64,000 nucleotides of DNA from the NCBI GenBank assembly GCA_029964075.1, contig CM057138.1, positions 10,038,932 through 10,102,931 of the forward strand. The letters are read 5' to 3'. Each line of letters starts with the position of its first letter. Position 1 is the stretch's first letter. The notes below the pieces were generated by a model, which made no database searches, was not told the origin of the DNA, and saw nothing but the letters and a program-made list of their open reading frames with translations. Shown here piece by piece: positions 11,401 through 22,046 of this stretch. The DNA is from Patiria pectinifera (taxonomy: Eukaryota > Echinodermata > Asteroidea > Valvatida > Asterinidae). The translations under genes were made by a program, and so were the position numbers.

Positions 11401-14400
11401 CAAAGGTAAATGTCATATCTGCAGGTTAAAAAAGATCAAAACGTATCCAAAGTTAGGAAAAGCAAAAACTAATTTACCTTGTAAATGTGGTCTTCACTGG
11501 CAACAACTGTTGCCACATCAGACCTTAAGAACGTCACAAACCCGAAACAGCGATAAGGCTTTGGGATGTAGACATCTGTGACTTCACCATACTTAGAGAA
11601 GTAGTTATACAGGTCTTCCTTGGTCATGTCTTGCGGCATGCGTCCAACAAACATCTTCTTGGAGTCTTGGGAATTCTAAAACAAAGAAAAAAGACTCATG
11701 GACTCAATTATACCAATTTGAAGAGTGAATGGCAGAGGGAGGTACAGTGACTCTGGTCACGGTGGTGACGATTGTGGTAATGAATGCTGGTGATTTTGAG
11801 GATGATTGGAGAAATAGCTGCAATGATCTGGGTGACAGTTGCTATGGTGGTGATTGCTGCGATGATAAATAGGGTGATAGTTGTTGTGGTAGAGATCATG
11901 GTGATGATGATTTGACAGATAATTGTGATTGTGCAGCTGATGATATTTATAAAAATTTGGGTGATAATTGCTATGGTGATTATCATGATGACAATTGAGG
12001 TGAAAGTAGCTATGGATGTGATTGAGATGATCCTTGTGAAGGTGGTGATTATGGTGGTGATTATTGAGATGATAATGGCTATGGTGTTGATGAAGTTATG
12101 ATGATAATAATAGGGCTGTCCGGAATACATCGAATATTCAAATATTCAATTATCAACCGAGTATTCAAATAGCTTTTGCTGGTTCGAATATTCAAAACAT
12201 TAAAAAACTACACATGTACATGTAAACACATGACTGAGATGTTATTTTAATCACTTCATTGTCAGATGCCACATTTTGTTGACAGTAACTTTTTTGGTCG
12301 ATGGCGGTTCATCGTATCTATCCTTTTAGCAGGTTAAAGCCACTGACAGTTACAAAATACTGACTACAAACACTCCTGCAGCCCAAAACATGGATCAGAC
12401 CTCGCGCCAATTTGAACCGATGCGCTTTGCATGCAGCTTTTGACAGGTGCCGCCTGCAGCTGCAGCTGGCGTGTGTAAATTTGAGAGTCGAGTTTCGAAT
12501 ATTCGGGTATTCGGTCCAACACAGTTTCGAATAATTGAATACTAAATTATTCGAAAATGGACAGCCCTAGCAAGCCTGTTCGGTATGGCGATATTTCACG
12601 ATATTTCGATTATATTTTCATATCGGAAATCGTATCGATCTCATAAAAAAAAATCGGCACATCGTGAAATTCGATATGCCGAAAAATATCGCGATATTCT
12701 TTGGAGAGTAACCTTTGTTTATAAAAGTCAGTCAATCCCTTACAGTTTCATCGCATCCGCTCCATGAAAAACATGAAAACATTAAACCACAAATTCACCG
12801 CATTGTATTTACCAAGGGGCTGAATATTCAAGGAACTAACTGATCAACGTCGGATTTTGATACTTTTCCATTTTCTTCGCGGGAGCAGTACAAACAACAC
12901 AACAAACACAACAACACTACCAAGTGCCAAAATCGTAAATCACGTAATCGAGTTAACCGTTAACGAACGAGCGAAGTGACATCTCGCAAAGAAAACACGC
13001 CTTGAAAGTTGGTTTGAAATGTGAAGATAAAGTAAATGTGTAAGAACAAAACAGCATGTGCTTGATGTGTTGAATTGTAGATTGAAGTTTCCGTTTTGAA
13101 TCGCACATTTCGGCAAACGGCTCCGAGACCACTTTTTTTTTCCAGCCGCAAACCACATTCGCACCGACACTAAGCCACATTCGCCGATACTATGCACGTT
13201 AACTTTTATATATTACTTGATTTATATTGATTGGTTTCGATTGAGCATTGAATTTTCAGTCGATGGGTTTATGTGTTTCATTGTGTGTGTTGCCAGTTTT
13301 AACTCACGATCGACTGTATATGTTTTATCATTTATTATTTTCTAACCTGAGGCTGAGGAGGGATTTGATGAAATTAATCTTTAAATCCTGAATATTATTA
13401 TTATTATATTTTATATTTTCTTTTTTCTTTTTTGTTTTTATATAGTCCATAGCGTATAAAACGCGGATGTCTGATGTCGAGAATGAGAGAAAAGAGAAAA
13501 AAGATTAAAACCATCAAAATGTGAACGCTTCAGGACTCCGCGCGCAATCGTAACATTTAGGCGAACTAGAATCAAATTTTTCCTGCGTTTTGTTGACTTC
13601 TCGAGCTTCTCTTCCTGGTCCAAAGCTGTCCTTAACTTATTAAATCTGCCAAAGCTGTCCCAAACTTATGAAATCTGTTCATATTTTCAGCAACAAAAAC
13701 AAAAAAAAAACCAACTGTTCAGTCGCCGCTTTTAATTGGTTCACAGAACAAAATGCTTAATTTTTTCACAAGACTGATCATTAATTTTTGTTTTTTTGTA
13801 TTTCTTTTTCGAAAAAATTTAAGTTAAATTTTGTTTTCGAGAAAATTTAAAAAAATTCTTTTGTTTTTGAAGAAGGAAGAAGAACTTTTTTTGAAATAAA
13901 AAAATATTATTGATAATTTAAAAAAAAAATAATTGAAATAATTCTGAAAAGATGGTAATGAATTCCATGTTTTTCACAATGCACACCGCTATGCGTGCGG
14001 TGTGGCGCGTATGTACGCTGCGGCCGTGCGGCGTGTCATGCTTTGGCGTGCTCTTCTGCGATGCTGTTTAATCGTCCTTTTCTCGATAACATTTTCTATT
14101 AGTATTTTTGTTTTTAATTTTTATCCATTGAATGTTTTTTTTTTTTTTTTCCTAAATTGAATGTTTGATGAGACTAATTCAAATAAAATAAAACTAGTTG
14201 TAGAATTGATATTTTTTCTTTTTGTGATTTACGAGTGGATGGATTGTTTTGTTTCGTTTTTTTTAATCGTGTTTTATTTTTTTTTTTTTTTTATTTTTAT
14301 TCCATTATTGAATGAATATCGATATCGATAATATACGATTCATCCGCGATATTTTTTAAAAATGGCGATATATTTTAGATGATTATGGTGATTGTTGTGA

Positions 14401-17400
14401 TGGTGGTGATCTTGGTGATGATAATGATTTGGCTAATTGTTGTGATAGTGGTTACGTTGGTATACAAATAGTGAATGTTTGTGAGTGCAATGGTAAGAAT
14501 AATTGCATCTATCACCGAATAAAATTATTCTTTCCATTGCACAAATGTGAAACATTGATTATTTGTTATAACACCTTTGTTTGCCGGATATGCACTGAAC
14601 ATGCGCAGTTACTGTTTTTTTTTTGTTTTTTTTCGGTGACAAATTTTAGTCTGGCTCCATGCCAACATTATCGTTGTAACTTTGTATTCACAAGATGGGA
14701 ATCAGACCATTTTACCATTTCAGACTTTATTTCCCTTTAAAAAAATCCTCCAGAGCCACAAATCTGAAAATAAAATGTAATACTCTGCAATGAAATGTTT
14801 GAGACATGTTAAAATAATAAAAGAACAATATTCTTATTTTTTGAAGATGGGGAAAAAACGTAGAAATGTCGCCAGTGGAGTTCGGGATCGAACCTGGGTC
14901 TTCACGCTCATGAGATCCATTGCTTATCCACTAGACCAAGTGTGCCACATGTACACAACCTTTGGTTGTTATTTAATATATATCTTATAATTCAGCTCTA
15001 TCTTAGAGAGTACAGCGCCCTCTGTTGATATGGATTGCTGCCGGCAAACCTTTAGTAAACGTTAGCTTGCCGGCATTACCTCCGGCAATATATCCACTAT
15101 CTTAAAAGTTCGACGAGTTCAGAGCTATCATATTTAATTTATGCAAACTGTTCAACAGGTTGAGAACTATCATATAGTATTCAATTTATCTCGATTTAAA
15201 ACTGTTCCACAAGTTTAGAACTCAAACAGTTCAACAAGTGCGTAACTTTTATAACCAATTTATGCAAGGCAAGTTAAAAGCTGTTCCGCAAGTTTAGAAC
15301 TCAAACAGTGCAACAACATCAGAACTTTTATATCCAATTTATGCAAGTTTTAAAGCTGTTCCATAGCGCCAACACCGGCAGCAGTCAAACCGTGCAATGG
15401 AAGCTCTATGCACAGTGCGACTGTGCGCTGAGCGCCGCGCGCGCGCTGTGCGTTGGGACGAATAATTCAATGACATGTGATCAACGACCCCCCAATCAGA
15501 TGACCGGGATTTATTCAGGTGTTGTATAATAATGACTGCGATGATACATGTTTCTGCAATGGTGATCATAGTGATGATGACTGGGTGATAGTTGTTATGG
15601 TGGTGAAGGGGTGATAACGATTGGGTTGATAGCGTTGTCTGAGTCGATGGTAGTGACGATGGTAAAAGTGACAATGCTATTAGAATAATTCGTCACCGAC
15701 ACCACAAAGTAACACCCATCTACATGTACATACCAGTAAAAACTAGCAATCGGAGAAAACGGCAACTAAAGTTGAACGCCTTCTAAAACAACACTTTGCG
15801 TCAAAACGACAGAGTATTTTCAGTTGGGTTTCTCGTTGTGGACACTTGATGAATTGAATTTATTAAATCTGCTGTTTTTCACTCGTTTGTGTATTAAATA
15901 AACAAGAAATTAGAGAAAAAAGATGAGTGTTAGTTCGTGAAACCGAAAAAGCTGCTAAACTGTAAATTTTCGTTTTCACGAAGTAACACTCTTCAATGTA
16001 TTGAACACGAGGAGAGTGCAACTTCAGGTCAGCGCGCGCGCGCTCATACAACTTGTTACAAGAGAGTGTTACTTCGTGAAAATGTTTTTGCTCACTTATG
16101 AGCAGAGTGCGCGCCATGCATTGCAATGGAAAATGCAACTTGAGTGTTACTTCGTGAAAACGAAAATTGTCACTTTTGCGCAAAAGTTGCCATGGATACT
16201 TAGCGTAATTATTAAAGTAAAGCTCTTGAAGCTTTGAAACTTCGTGCAATGGTAGGCCTTGATGAATAATATTTAAAAATCAAAAAAACTGAAAATCGAA
16301 AAAAATATGGTTTAACAGGGTAGAGTGTTACTTCGTGGTGTCGGTGACGAAATGTTAAAATGAAGACAAGGATTGTTCTATTAGGAAGACTCTCGTCAAT
16401 GAAGATACTCTGGCTCTTACCTTCGAGTCTGGTATTTTGACGTCACAGTATCTACCATCAATGTTGTGCCTCTGTGATACCACTGAGCTTTGCACCTTGT
16501 AATCCTTGAATCTCACAAAACCAAAACCTTTGGATTGGTTCTCCAGATTCTTCTTGATCTGAAACAAGAAAAAAAATCTTCAATGAAAAGTTGTTTTGCC
16601 GCTTGTTTTTTACCCGAATCAATGCGTCTGCCCAGGTTCAAATCCGACACACTGTATGTGGAGGATTTCAAGTATAATCTAAGCTTAAATGTATGCATGG
16701 CTGAGCATAAACAACAAAAATGGTCTGGCCTAAGACCTTGACACAGTGCATCCTCCAAAATCAGCCATACACTTTTGCAATATAGTCTCAATCCAGCAAA
16801 ATCCTCCAATTTGCAAAGAGGATTTAGAAGGTTAGGAAGTAACCTTGTCACACAGAGAGTTACTGAACAAGAAAAAATAGCACTGTGGAGAGCAGTGAAG
16901 CGTGACCCAATCTGCCTGCTTGGGCTGAGCTGAACTCCACAGAATTTGTGCAGGAAGTGTTAAGTCCGCCACAAACCTTTTCCCATTTTACCGGATCACC
17001 AATACTTTTATTTTTTAACCATTGCGGAGACTGCAACGCTACCCGCACACATGCCCGATTCTATTCTATAATCGGTCACATGATGATCAGTCACATGATG
17101 ACCAGTCACATGATGACAAAATGGCAGCCATCAATTGTGAATCATGTGAATGCCTTCGTAAATTTATCTGAATTGCTAAGATAAATATCGCGTCCGGTGA
17201 AATCGGAGTGCTGCTCCCACACCTTTCCGGTGAAATCAGATGCGAAAGAATCAAACATGTTTGATTTCATCAGGTCGCTCAGTGTACAGTTAAATCAGTC
17301 TGATTTTTTAGCACACACCTTTCCGATCTGTACACTGTTTGTGCGATGGCCTAATGATCAGTGTACCAGTAAAATTGGAAATCTGTGCTGTGGGCTTTAT

Positions 17401-20339
17401 CCAAGCTCCATAGAAGATTACCTCAAATGAGGTTCTGAAAAAATTTGAAGGATTGTTTAGAAGACTGTCATTCATGAACAGAGTCAGCAGGCTTAACATT
17501 TTGCCAGCTACATGTAAAACAATGTTGCATTAACCCAAACATTCATTTTGTGCCAAGTAGTCCTTTCAGTCAAAATCAAACAAGTGACTGTTTTCAACAG
17601 TTAAGAATTCCCAACCTACATGTACCGGTACATATAAAAGCAGGATTGACTAGCTGGGACTATTCATTAATAACTTGATACAGCTATGCTTTGACTCCAG
17701 GTGAATGATAAAACAGCTGTGACCACAACTTGCAGGGGTCCGCTCATTAGTCCGACGCCTCATTGGTCCAATGCCTAATAAGTCCGACAAAAGTGCATCC
17801 CCCAACCAAATAAAGGCCCATAAGTTTGAGGCCTCATAGCTCGGACGCTTCATAAGTCCGACGCCTCATAGCTCCGACGCCTCATAGCTCCGACGCCTCA
17901 TAGCTCCGACGCCTCATAGCTCCGACGCCTCATAGCTCCGACGCTTCATACCCCCCTTTTTCCGACGTCGGACTTATGGTGAATGATAAATGGTGAATGA
18001 TTTTCCGACGTCGGACTTATCAGGTGTCGGACCAATGAGGCAGAATAATTCAATTGTACGCCTCATAAGTCTGACGCCTCATAAGTCCGAAACAGGTGTC
18101 GGACCTATGACGCGTCGGACTTATGATACGGCCCCAACTTGCCTGCTTTGTCCCAGTTTGACTAGTCACAGTGCTTGCTTGACATATGATCTGACTGCTG
18201 GTGACTAGCTTTTGTTAAAAAGTATGGAAGTGAAAGTGAATTTTTGACTGTCTGTGACTGCTTAGAAGCAGGAAGGTTAAGCAAGAGTGGTATTAAAAAG
18301 TATGTCCCTTTGGGATCAGGATTAGGAGTTGCCTAACCCTGACATAACCCACAGACCATCATCATGTCAACCTTTCCCACACAACATGCACATACCTCAC
18401 ACATGAGAACTTCACCGAAATTCTTCTCAAAGTATTCCCTCATGCTGGCTACTGTTGTCTTCCAAGCCAACCCGAGCACTATCAAGTCCACTGTTTTATT
18501 CTCTACTCGGCGGGTTTTAGCTGAGTTGTTCTCACTGCTGTCATCTCCTTTGCGCTTGTTGTCTGTGAATACCAGAAAAAAACCAAAGTCAGTATTCAGA
18601 ATACATGCAACACACACTCTCTTATTATGAGGTATTTTTGGCAAAAGTGCTTGTTTGTATACATGTGTGACATACATGTACATGTAGTCCACCCAAACTG
18701 ACAACTTGTAACGACACAGCGCAGCGTATTCAGCGCGCCAAAATGACATACAGTACATCATGATGTACATACAGGTACTGTTTCGCGTGCAAAGCATACA
18801 ATCTCCCCTCTATCCCAAATGGTCGAGCCGAATGTAGAGTTGACCTGCTGAGTTCACGCGAAGATCAGCGCAACGTACGTAAACACACACACATGAACAT
18901 GACCGCTGCATTCGTTGGATCAGCAACGCAAGGCTGGGGAGTAAAAATTCAGATTTTCCACCCAAATTTTTTTGTCCCATGATCCAAATGTCAAACGTTC
19001 TAAAACATTTCAGAGTTAAAGATCAACCAGTTCAACTTTTTGGTGGATTTGTGCTTCAGAAAGTGGAATTTCAGACAAAGGTATTTCATCTAGCAAAAAC
19101 CATAGAGTGCTGACCCCCGAAAAATCACCATGCTAGAAGGCTGATGGAGAGAAGCCTTCTAATTCTAGAACTTAACGGAAAGAAGCCTTCTAATTCCAGA
19201 AGTAGTCCTCACCCTGTTCATCATGTTCATAATCATTCATCTTAATCATTAAAAGAAATATTCAGGCATCAGTATTTTGGTTACATGTTCTCAAATTTTT
19301 AACTTGTCTTTTAAATTTCGTTTACCTTGAGAAACATTTGCAAGGATAGGTTTATACTGTGATAAAACAAAGTAGCATTTAGGCTGTGTTCCCTTTCTCA
19401 ACGACATTTAATTTTGAACTGTTCATGTCTTGACTGTTTTGGTTTTAAAAAGGCAGTGGATATTTTGCCGGAGACGGCAAACCTTTAGTAAACGTTAGTT
19501 TGCCGGATATGCACTGAACATGCGCAGTTACTGTTTTTTTGTACTTTAACATTTTCCGGTGACAAATTTTAGTCTGGCTCCATGCCAATATTATCGTTGT
19601 AACCTCGTATTCACAAGATGGGATTCAGACCATTTTTATAATTTCGGACTTTAGTTCCCTTTTAAAAAAAATCCTCCAGTGCCACAAATCTGAAAACGAA
19701 AATGTCATACTCTGCAATAAAATGTTTGAGACATATTAAAATAATAAAACTTAAAAGAAGAATATTCTTATTTTTTGGGGATGGGAAAAAAAAAACTTAA
19801 AAATGTGGCGGCGATCGGATTCGAACTCGAGTCATCCCGCTCACTAGAGCTTTCGCTTAACCACTACCCGACTACACCAAACGTGCTACACAACTTTTGG
19901 TGGGAATTTAATACATCTTATAATTCAGCCCTGTCTTAAAGAGTACAGAGCCTTCTGTTGATATGGATTGGCGCCGGCAAACCTTTAGTAAACGTTCGTT
20001 TGCCGTCATTACCTCCGGCAAAATATCCGCTATCTTTTAAAAATAAAAGGAAAAAAATAAAGCAAGTTGAAAAAATGAAGATAGGTAGGTGGTCCTACCT
20101 TTGGGGAAGACTGCTATATAAAGGTGGTCTCCCCACACATCATCAGGCGGTTGTATTCTTCCCTCCACGACCCGTAGTCCCCTCAGACTCCGTGTACCGG
20201 GGTTGCGGTACTTGAGGCCCGAGGCGCAGGGGAACTGCGCCGTCAGCGTGCTCAGCAACATCGTGCCATCCGGCTCGACCGGCAGCTCGATCACTTCGGG
20301 GTCCAACTCGTCCTCAACGACACGGATATATGCCGCCAT
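7821..20339 (-). CDS. TARDBP: TDP-43 (TAR DNA-binding protein 43) gene, six coding exons
   Basis: RNA/DNA-binding hnRNP-family protein; in animals it controls splicing and mRNA stability by binding UG-rich RNA, mostly in the nucleus. Coding exons (minus strand): 20339-20099, 18562-18396, 16558-16421, 11675-11478, 10564-10465, 8473-7821. All junctions are AG/GT and phases match (1,0,0,0,1), giving 1497 nt and 498 residues. Order: N-terminal ubiquitin-like domain (1-80), basic NLS (about 81-100), RRM1 (about 103-178, with LIVLGL and KGFGFVRF), RRM2 (about 190-262, with MFVGR and CFGFVTF), then a Gly/Met/Gln-rich low-complexity tail ending GGSGW. The tail keeps a WGMM helix motif like that of vertebrate TDP-43. 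The start [11 protein letters not shown] aligns with the family start. The tail is longer than the vertebrate one because of a GGGM repeat and a Gln tract. Introns are packed with transposons. I am confident in the family; the 5' and 3' UTRs were not resolved. Confidence 0.95.
8474..9959 (-). other. TARDBP: TARDBP intron 5, proximal part
   Basis: Contains a decayed element near 8710-8900 with the CGAAGCGCGAAGCCCGTGGG block seen in the hAT-like elements, a TGTGTACATG-rich stretch (9645-9715), and a poly(A) run (9838-9863). No exon recognised. Confidence 0.5.
9960..10464 (-). repeat. TARDBP: Minisatellite next to TARDBP exon 5, derived from the exon-intron boundary
   Basis: Alternating ~65-bp half-units (ACCCAAGTCCTGGGTATAAC, CATGCTACTTGGGTATTAA, GAGTATCTACTG, TACCTACCTCCCCCTTCTCC). 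On the gene strand each full unit repeats GGGTAYGGAGRAGGGGGAG followed by GTAGGT or a variant, the same as the end of exon 5 plus its donor. Confidence 0.72.
10465..10564 (-). CDS. TARDBP: TARDBP coding exon 5 (end of RRM2, start of Gly-rich tail)
   Basis: 100 nt. It starts after ATGTAG with [12 protein letters not shown] (the final RRM2 strand) and ends YGYGGGG with donor GGAG|GTAGGT, phase 1. It is too short for most ORF callers and was found by requiring phase agreement between exons 4 and 6. Its last ~25 bases and the donor closely resemble the unit of the adjoining intronic minisatellite (about 9960-10464). Missing this donor would read into an in-frame stop at 10402-10400. Confidence 0.88.
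10780..10995. mobile_element. piggyBac-like MITE, copy 2 (TARDBP intron 4)
   Basis: TTAA at 10776-10779 and 10996-10999, ends CCCTAACGATCCCC and GGGAGTTAGGG. 216 bp, noncoding. Confidence 0.65.
11072..11335 (+). mobile_element. tRNA-derived SINE in TARDBP intron 4
   Basis: The head is tRNA-like: A box TGGCGTAGCGG and B box GGTTCGAATCC at normal spacing. The body has TCCGTGGGTTTTCCTCAGAAT followed by a tail AAATAAATAAA. The GTGGGTTTTCCTC body block recurs in SINEs of several invertebrates. It is transcribed antisense to TARDBP. The apparent plus-strand frames over it are not genes. Confidence 0.75.
11478..11675 (-). CDS. TARDBP: TARDBP coding exon 4 (RRM2)
   Basis: 198 nt, phase 0 at both ends, flanked by TTTTAG and AAG|GTAAAT. 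Residues 183-248 carry RRM2: RNP2 KMFVGRMP, the helix [28 protein letters not shown] (RNP1) and the SEDHIYK segment. An RRM2 with KP-aromatic before RNP1 is typical of TDP-43. Confidence 0.93.
12111..12569. mobile_element. TAGGGCTGTCC TIR element (hAT-like)
   Basis: Ends TAGGGCTGTCC / GGACAGCCCTA, with ATTCGAATATTC-type repeats just inside each end. No target duplication is seen, perhaps because another element adjoins at 12570. A fragment of the same left end is at 2653-2735. It sits in a GTGATG-type low-complexity array. Confidence 0.62.
12575..14375. mobile_element. Probable TIR element rich in CGATAT motifs
   Basis: TATGGCGATATTTCACGATA at the left and, inverted, TATATCGCCATTTTT ... CGATATCGATATTC at the right, around 1.7 kb of AT-rich sequence without a convincing gene. 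The low-complexity GTGATG array resumes right after it. Ends are approximate. Confidence 0.4.
14579..15098. mobile_element. TIR element carrying a tRNA-like sequence, copy A (TARDBP intron 3)
   Basis: Same family as 19455-20031; the left end is truncated (it starts at TTTGCCGGATATGCACTG) and the right end is intact. The tRNA-like part (minus strand, about 14868-14948) has B box GGTTCGATCCC and TCTAGTGGATAAGC, with a CAT triplet at the anticodon position. Confidence 0.68.
15120..15365. repeat. ~95-bp tandem repeat, about 2.5 copies
   Basis: Repeated wording AACTGTTCCACAAGTTTAGA, ACTCAAACAGTTCAACAAG, CAATTTATGCAAG. Located in TARDBP intron 3. Confidence 0.55.
15689..16351. mobile_element. 663-bp TIR element with internal TGTTACTTCGTG repeats (TARDBP intron 3)
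   Basis: Ends TTCGTCACCGACACCAC and (right) GTGGTGTCGGTGACGAA. GTGTTACTTCGTG or its complement occurs about six times inside and joins the TIRs. Two 78- and 128-residue frames across it arise from the repeats and are not convincing genes. Confidence 0.65.
16421..16558 (-). CDS. TARDBP: TARDBP coding exon 3 (second half of RRM1)
   Basis: 138 nt, phase 0 at both ends, flanked by TTTCAG and AAG|GTAAGA. Residues 137-182 hold RNP1 (SKGFGFVRF), the [17 protein letters not shown] block that closes RRM1, and the start of the RRM linker. The two aromatic RNP1 residues needed for UG-RNA stacking are present. Confidence 0.93.
16655..16845. mobile_element. Diverged relative of the 7269-7649 MITE (TARDBP intron 2)
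   Basis: Shares GGAGGATTTCAAGTA, TGGCTGAGCATAAAC, GGTCTGGCCTAAGA and CAGTGCATCCTCCAAAATCAG with 7290-7440 in inverted orientation. TTAA ends are not clear, so it is a partial copy. Confidence 0.6.
17734..18134. mobile_element. 401-bp hAT-like element built of 16-bp repeats (TARDBP intron 2)
   Basis: Flanked by the 8-bp duplication CAACTTGC (17726-17733, 18135-18142). Ends AGGGGTCCG and (reverse complement) GGGGCCGTA. The interior is mostly a 16-bp unit GACGCCTCATAGCTCC and variants, in one orientation on the left and inverted on the right. Noncoding. Confidence 0.72.
18396..18562 (-). CDS. TARDBP: TARDBP coding exon 2 (NLS and start of RRM1)
   Basis: Starts after TTCACAG and ends at GAG|GTATGT. 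It completes Asp81 and runs to residue 136. It carries the basic nuclear localisation region (DNKRKGDD ... KTRRVE) and the first half of RRM1 with RNP2 LIVLGL, then KEYF-like [15 protein letters not shown]. Phase in 1, phase out 0. Confidence 0.92.
18563..19454 (-). other. TARDBP: TARDBP intron 1, 3' part
   Basis: No repeat or gene recognised apart from a duplicated AGAAGCCTTCTAATTC near 19150-19200 that could form a short hairpin. Confidence 0.4.
19455..20031. mobile_element. TIR element carrying a tRNA-like sequence, copy B (TARDBP intron 1)
   Basis: Ends AGTGGATATTTTGCCGGAG and, at the right (reverse complement), AGCGGATATTTTGCCGGAG; inside each lies CAAACCTTTAGTAAACGTT. Embedded on the minus strand (about 19806-19879) is a tRNA-like segment with B box GAGTTCGAATCC and D-arm-like TAGTGGTTAAGC. 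577 bp, no transposase. Confidence 0.72.
20099..20339 (-). CDS. TARDBP: TARDBP coding exon 1 (N-terminal domain)
   Basis: Encodes residues 1-80 plus one base: the N-terminal oligomerisation domain ([47 protein letters not shown]). The donor is AAAG|GTAGGA, phase 1. The ATG at 20339-20337 is chosen because it aligns with the family start; an in-frame ATG seven codons upstream would add unrelated residues. A possible 5'UTR acceptor (TTTATAG) lies about 30 nt upstream. Confidence 0.93.
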
Positions 20340-21170
20340 ATCTAGGAATTTTACAACCAAGGGTTGCTATAAACATTCACAATTTATCCTCACCATGTAA
20401 TTACATTGAAAAACGGGGAAAAGTGAAGGAATTAAGATTTTCTTGGCGACTTGGTCAGTCATTCATTTTTTTGATAGGTAGGTGCAATATTTTTTACTAT
20501 GTGGACAACGGACAGCTTAAGTCAAGGCACCAGACTTAACTTCCACTGTTGAGGGCGCTCTATTCAATGTACGATAATCAGAGAACACTACATACACTGA
20601 ACATTATCAGCCGCGCTGTTAAAAAAACATTAGTTGATGGTTTCATTTTGATATGATGGTTTCATTTCAAAAAGAGGAGGATGAGGGCCTTTTTGTTTTT
20701 TTATTTTTATTGAAAAAATAGGCCAAAAAAATATTCATATTGAGCTGACACGATATGTGCCTTAAAGAGGAGGAGGCCCTTTATATTTTATAGTTCTAGG
20801 TAGTAAATGTCTGCTCACAACTTGAACATTCAGTAGGGGCCTAAAGCTATTCAAGCATCTGAACTTCTGAAACATCTTTAAAAAAACAAAACCTGTTGCC
20901 TTAAATTAAAAAAAAAGGCGGGGATGATCAACTAGCACTATTTTTACTTGGCCTCAGTTTAGAGGCTCATCAAATTACTAATAAAAAATATTGACAGTCC
21001 TAATCAGATAAAAATTTAACGTACTAAGCCATGTCATAGTTTTCACCTTTTTTTTGGGGGGGGGGGTTAAAGTAGTGAGCACCTGATAGCTTGAGTAACT
21101 TTTTTGAATAAGATGGTGCATACATTTAATTGTTATAAATAATGGTCCAAGTGCAGGTCCACTGCTACAC
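20340..21170. other. Upstream region of TARDBP
   Basis: Probably contains the TARDBP 5'UTR and promoter; no TATA box was identified. AT-rich, noncoding. Confidence 0.35.
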
Positions 21171-21663
21171 TGCCGGACCAGTGTTGTAGGTGGTCGAGAC
21201 CAGCCAAAAAGTGAGGGGGGCGGATTCTGCCCCGGCCCCAGTTTTGGATTAAGTAAAGAATCAGTTGAGGGCAAATGTGACTGCAGTGTGATGCTGATAG
21301 ACATGTCTCTCTTCACTTTCTAGTGAGTGAGGCATAGTCCAACAACCATTGCTCCTTTTCTTATTTCTTGTTTTTATTGTGGGATGGTTTGTTGAAACAA
21401 GCACTTTATAGCCATCCTCATTGATTCCAAATACAACTGAGATTAAAATCTTATGAATCAAGATTAAAACATTATTTTTACCGTCAGATTTTTTGTTTTG
21501 AATTTGGGAAACAATTCAACTCTTTTTCCCCAGAAATGTTGGTGATTTTTTTGTATTTTCCTTTTCAATTTTAACTTTATTCATGGAGGCGTGAAAACGT
21601 TGTTTTTTTCATTATATTTATTAATGGATATTCATCAATTCGTAGACCGTTAAATTGCTATTA

Positions 21664-21946
21664 GGCCAAAAAAAAATAAAAAAATAAGTCAGTCTCTGGT
21701 CAGCGCGCGCGTCGATTTTTATTCATGCGCGTCGATCTTTTTTTTTTTCCAAGATGTTCCGCGATAGCTCCAACAGCGCCCTCTATTTCTGCACCTCCTC
21801 ATTTTATTACCAAAGAGCACCAAGAATGGGAAATTGCACAGAGGCAAATGATCGAAAGCACCAAAGCAAATTATGGAGGACACCAATATACATGAGGACA
21901 CCAAAAAGCAAAATAGTACCCACCTTGTCTGTACAAACCAAGCTTG

Positions 21947-21978
<32 letters not shown>

Positions 21979-22046
21979 CCGCGTGGCCGCGTCAATTCCG
22001 GAACTTTGGTCTGACCAGAGACCGAATATTTTTTTTTTTTTTGGCC
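21664..22046. mobile_element. Short TIR element inside hAT-like copy 1
   Basis: TIR GGCCAAAAAA at both ends, then GTCTCTGGTCAG / CTGACCAGAGAC inside, flanked by TTA on both sides. The second copy of the host element reads straight through (GGTATTAGTGG near 40618), giving an empty site. A 3-bp TTA duplication suggests the PIF/Harbinger group. Confidence 0.7.

Larger units (their letters stand above)
11730..15665. repeat. Degenerate GTGATG/GATGGT low-complexity array split by insertions
   Basis: Segments at 11740-12110, 14376-14450 and 15525-15665 share TGGTGGTGATTGTTG, GATGATG and GGTGATAGTTG wording. The blocks between them are transposons (12111-12569, 12575-14375, 14579-15098) and a 95-bp tandem repeat. 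The plus strand is G-rich; TARDBP transcripts would carry the CAC/ATC-rich complement. Confidence 0.55.

Noticed and set aside
11708..12130. 140-residue Ile/Thr-rich minus-strand frame
   Set aside because: It is the complement of the GTGATG low-complexity array, not a membrane protein.
14868..14948. Functional tRNA gene (CAT at the anticodon position)
   Set aside because: The acceptor stem does not pair well and the segment lies inside a TIR element; tRNA-like only.
15863..16249. 128-residue minus-strand frame
   Set aside because: Built from repeated CACGAAGTAACAC motifs of a TIR element.
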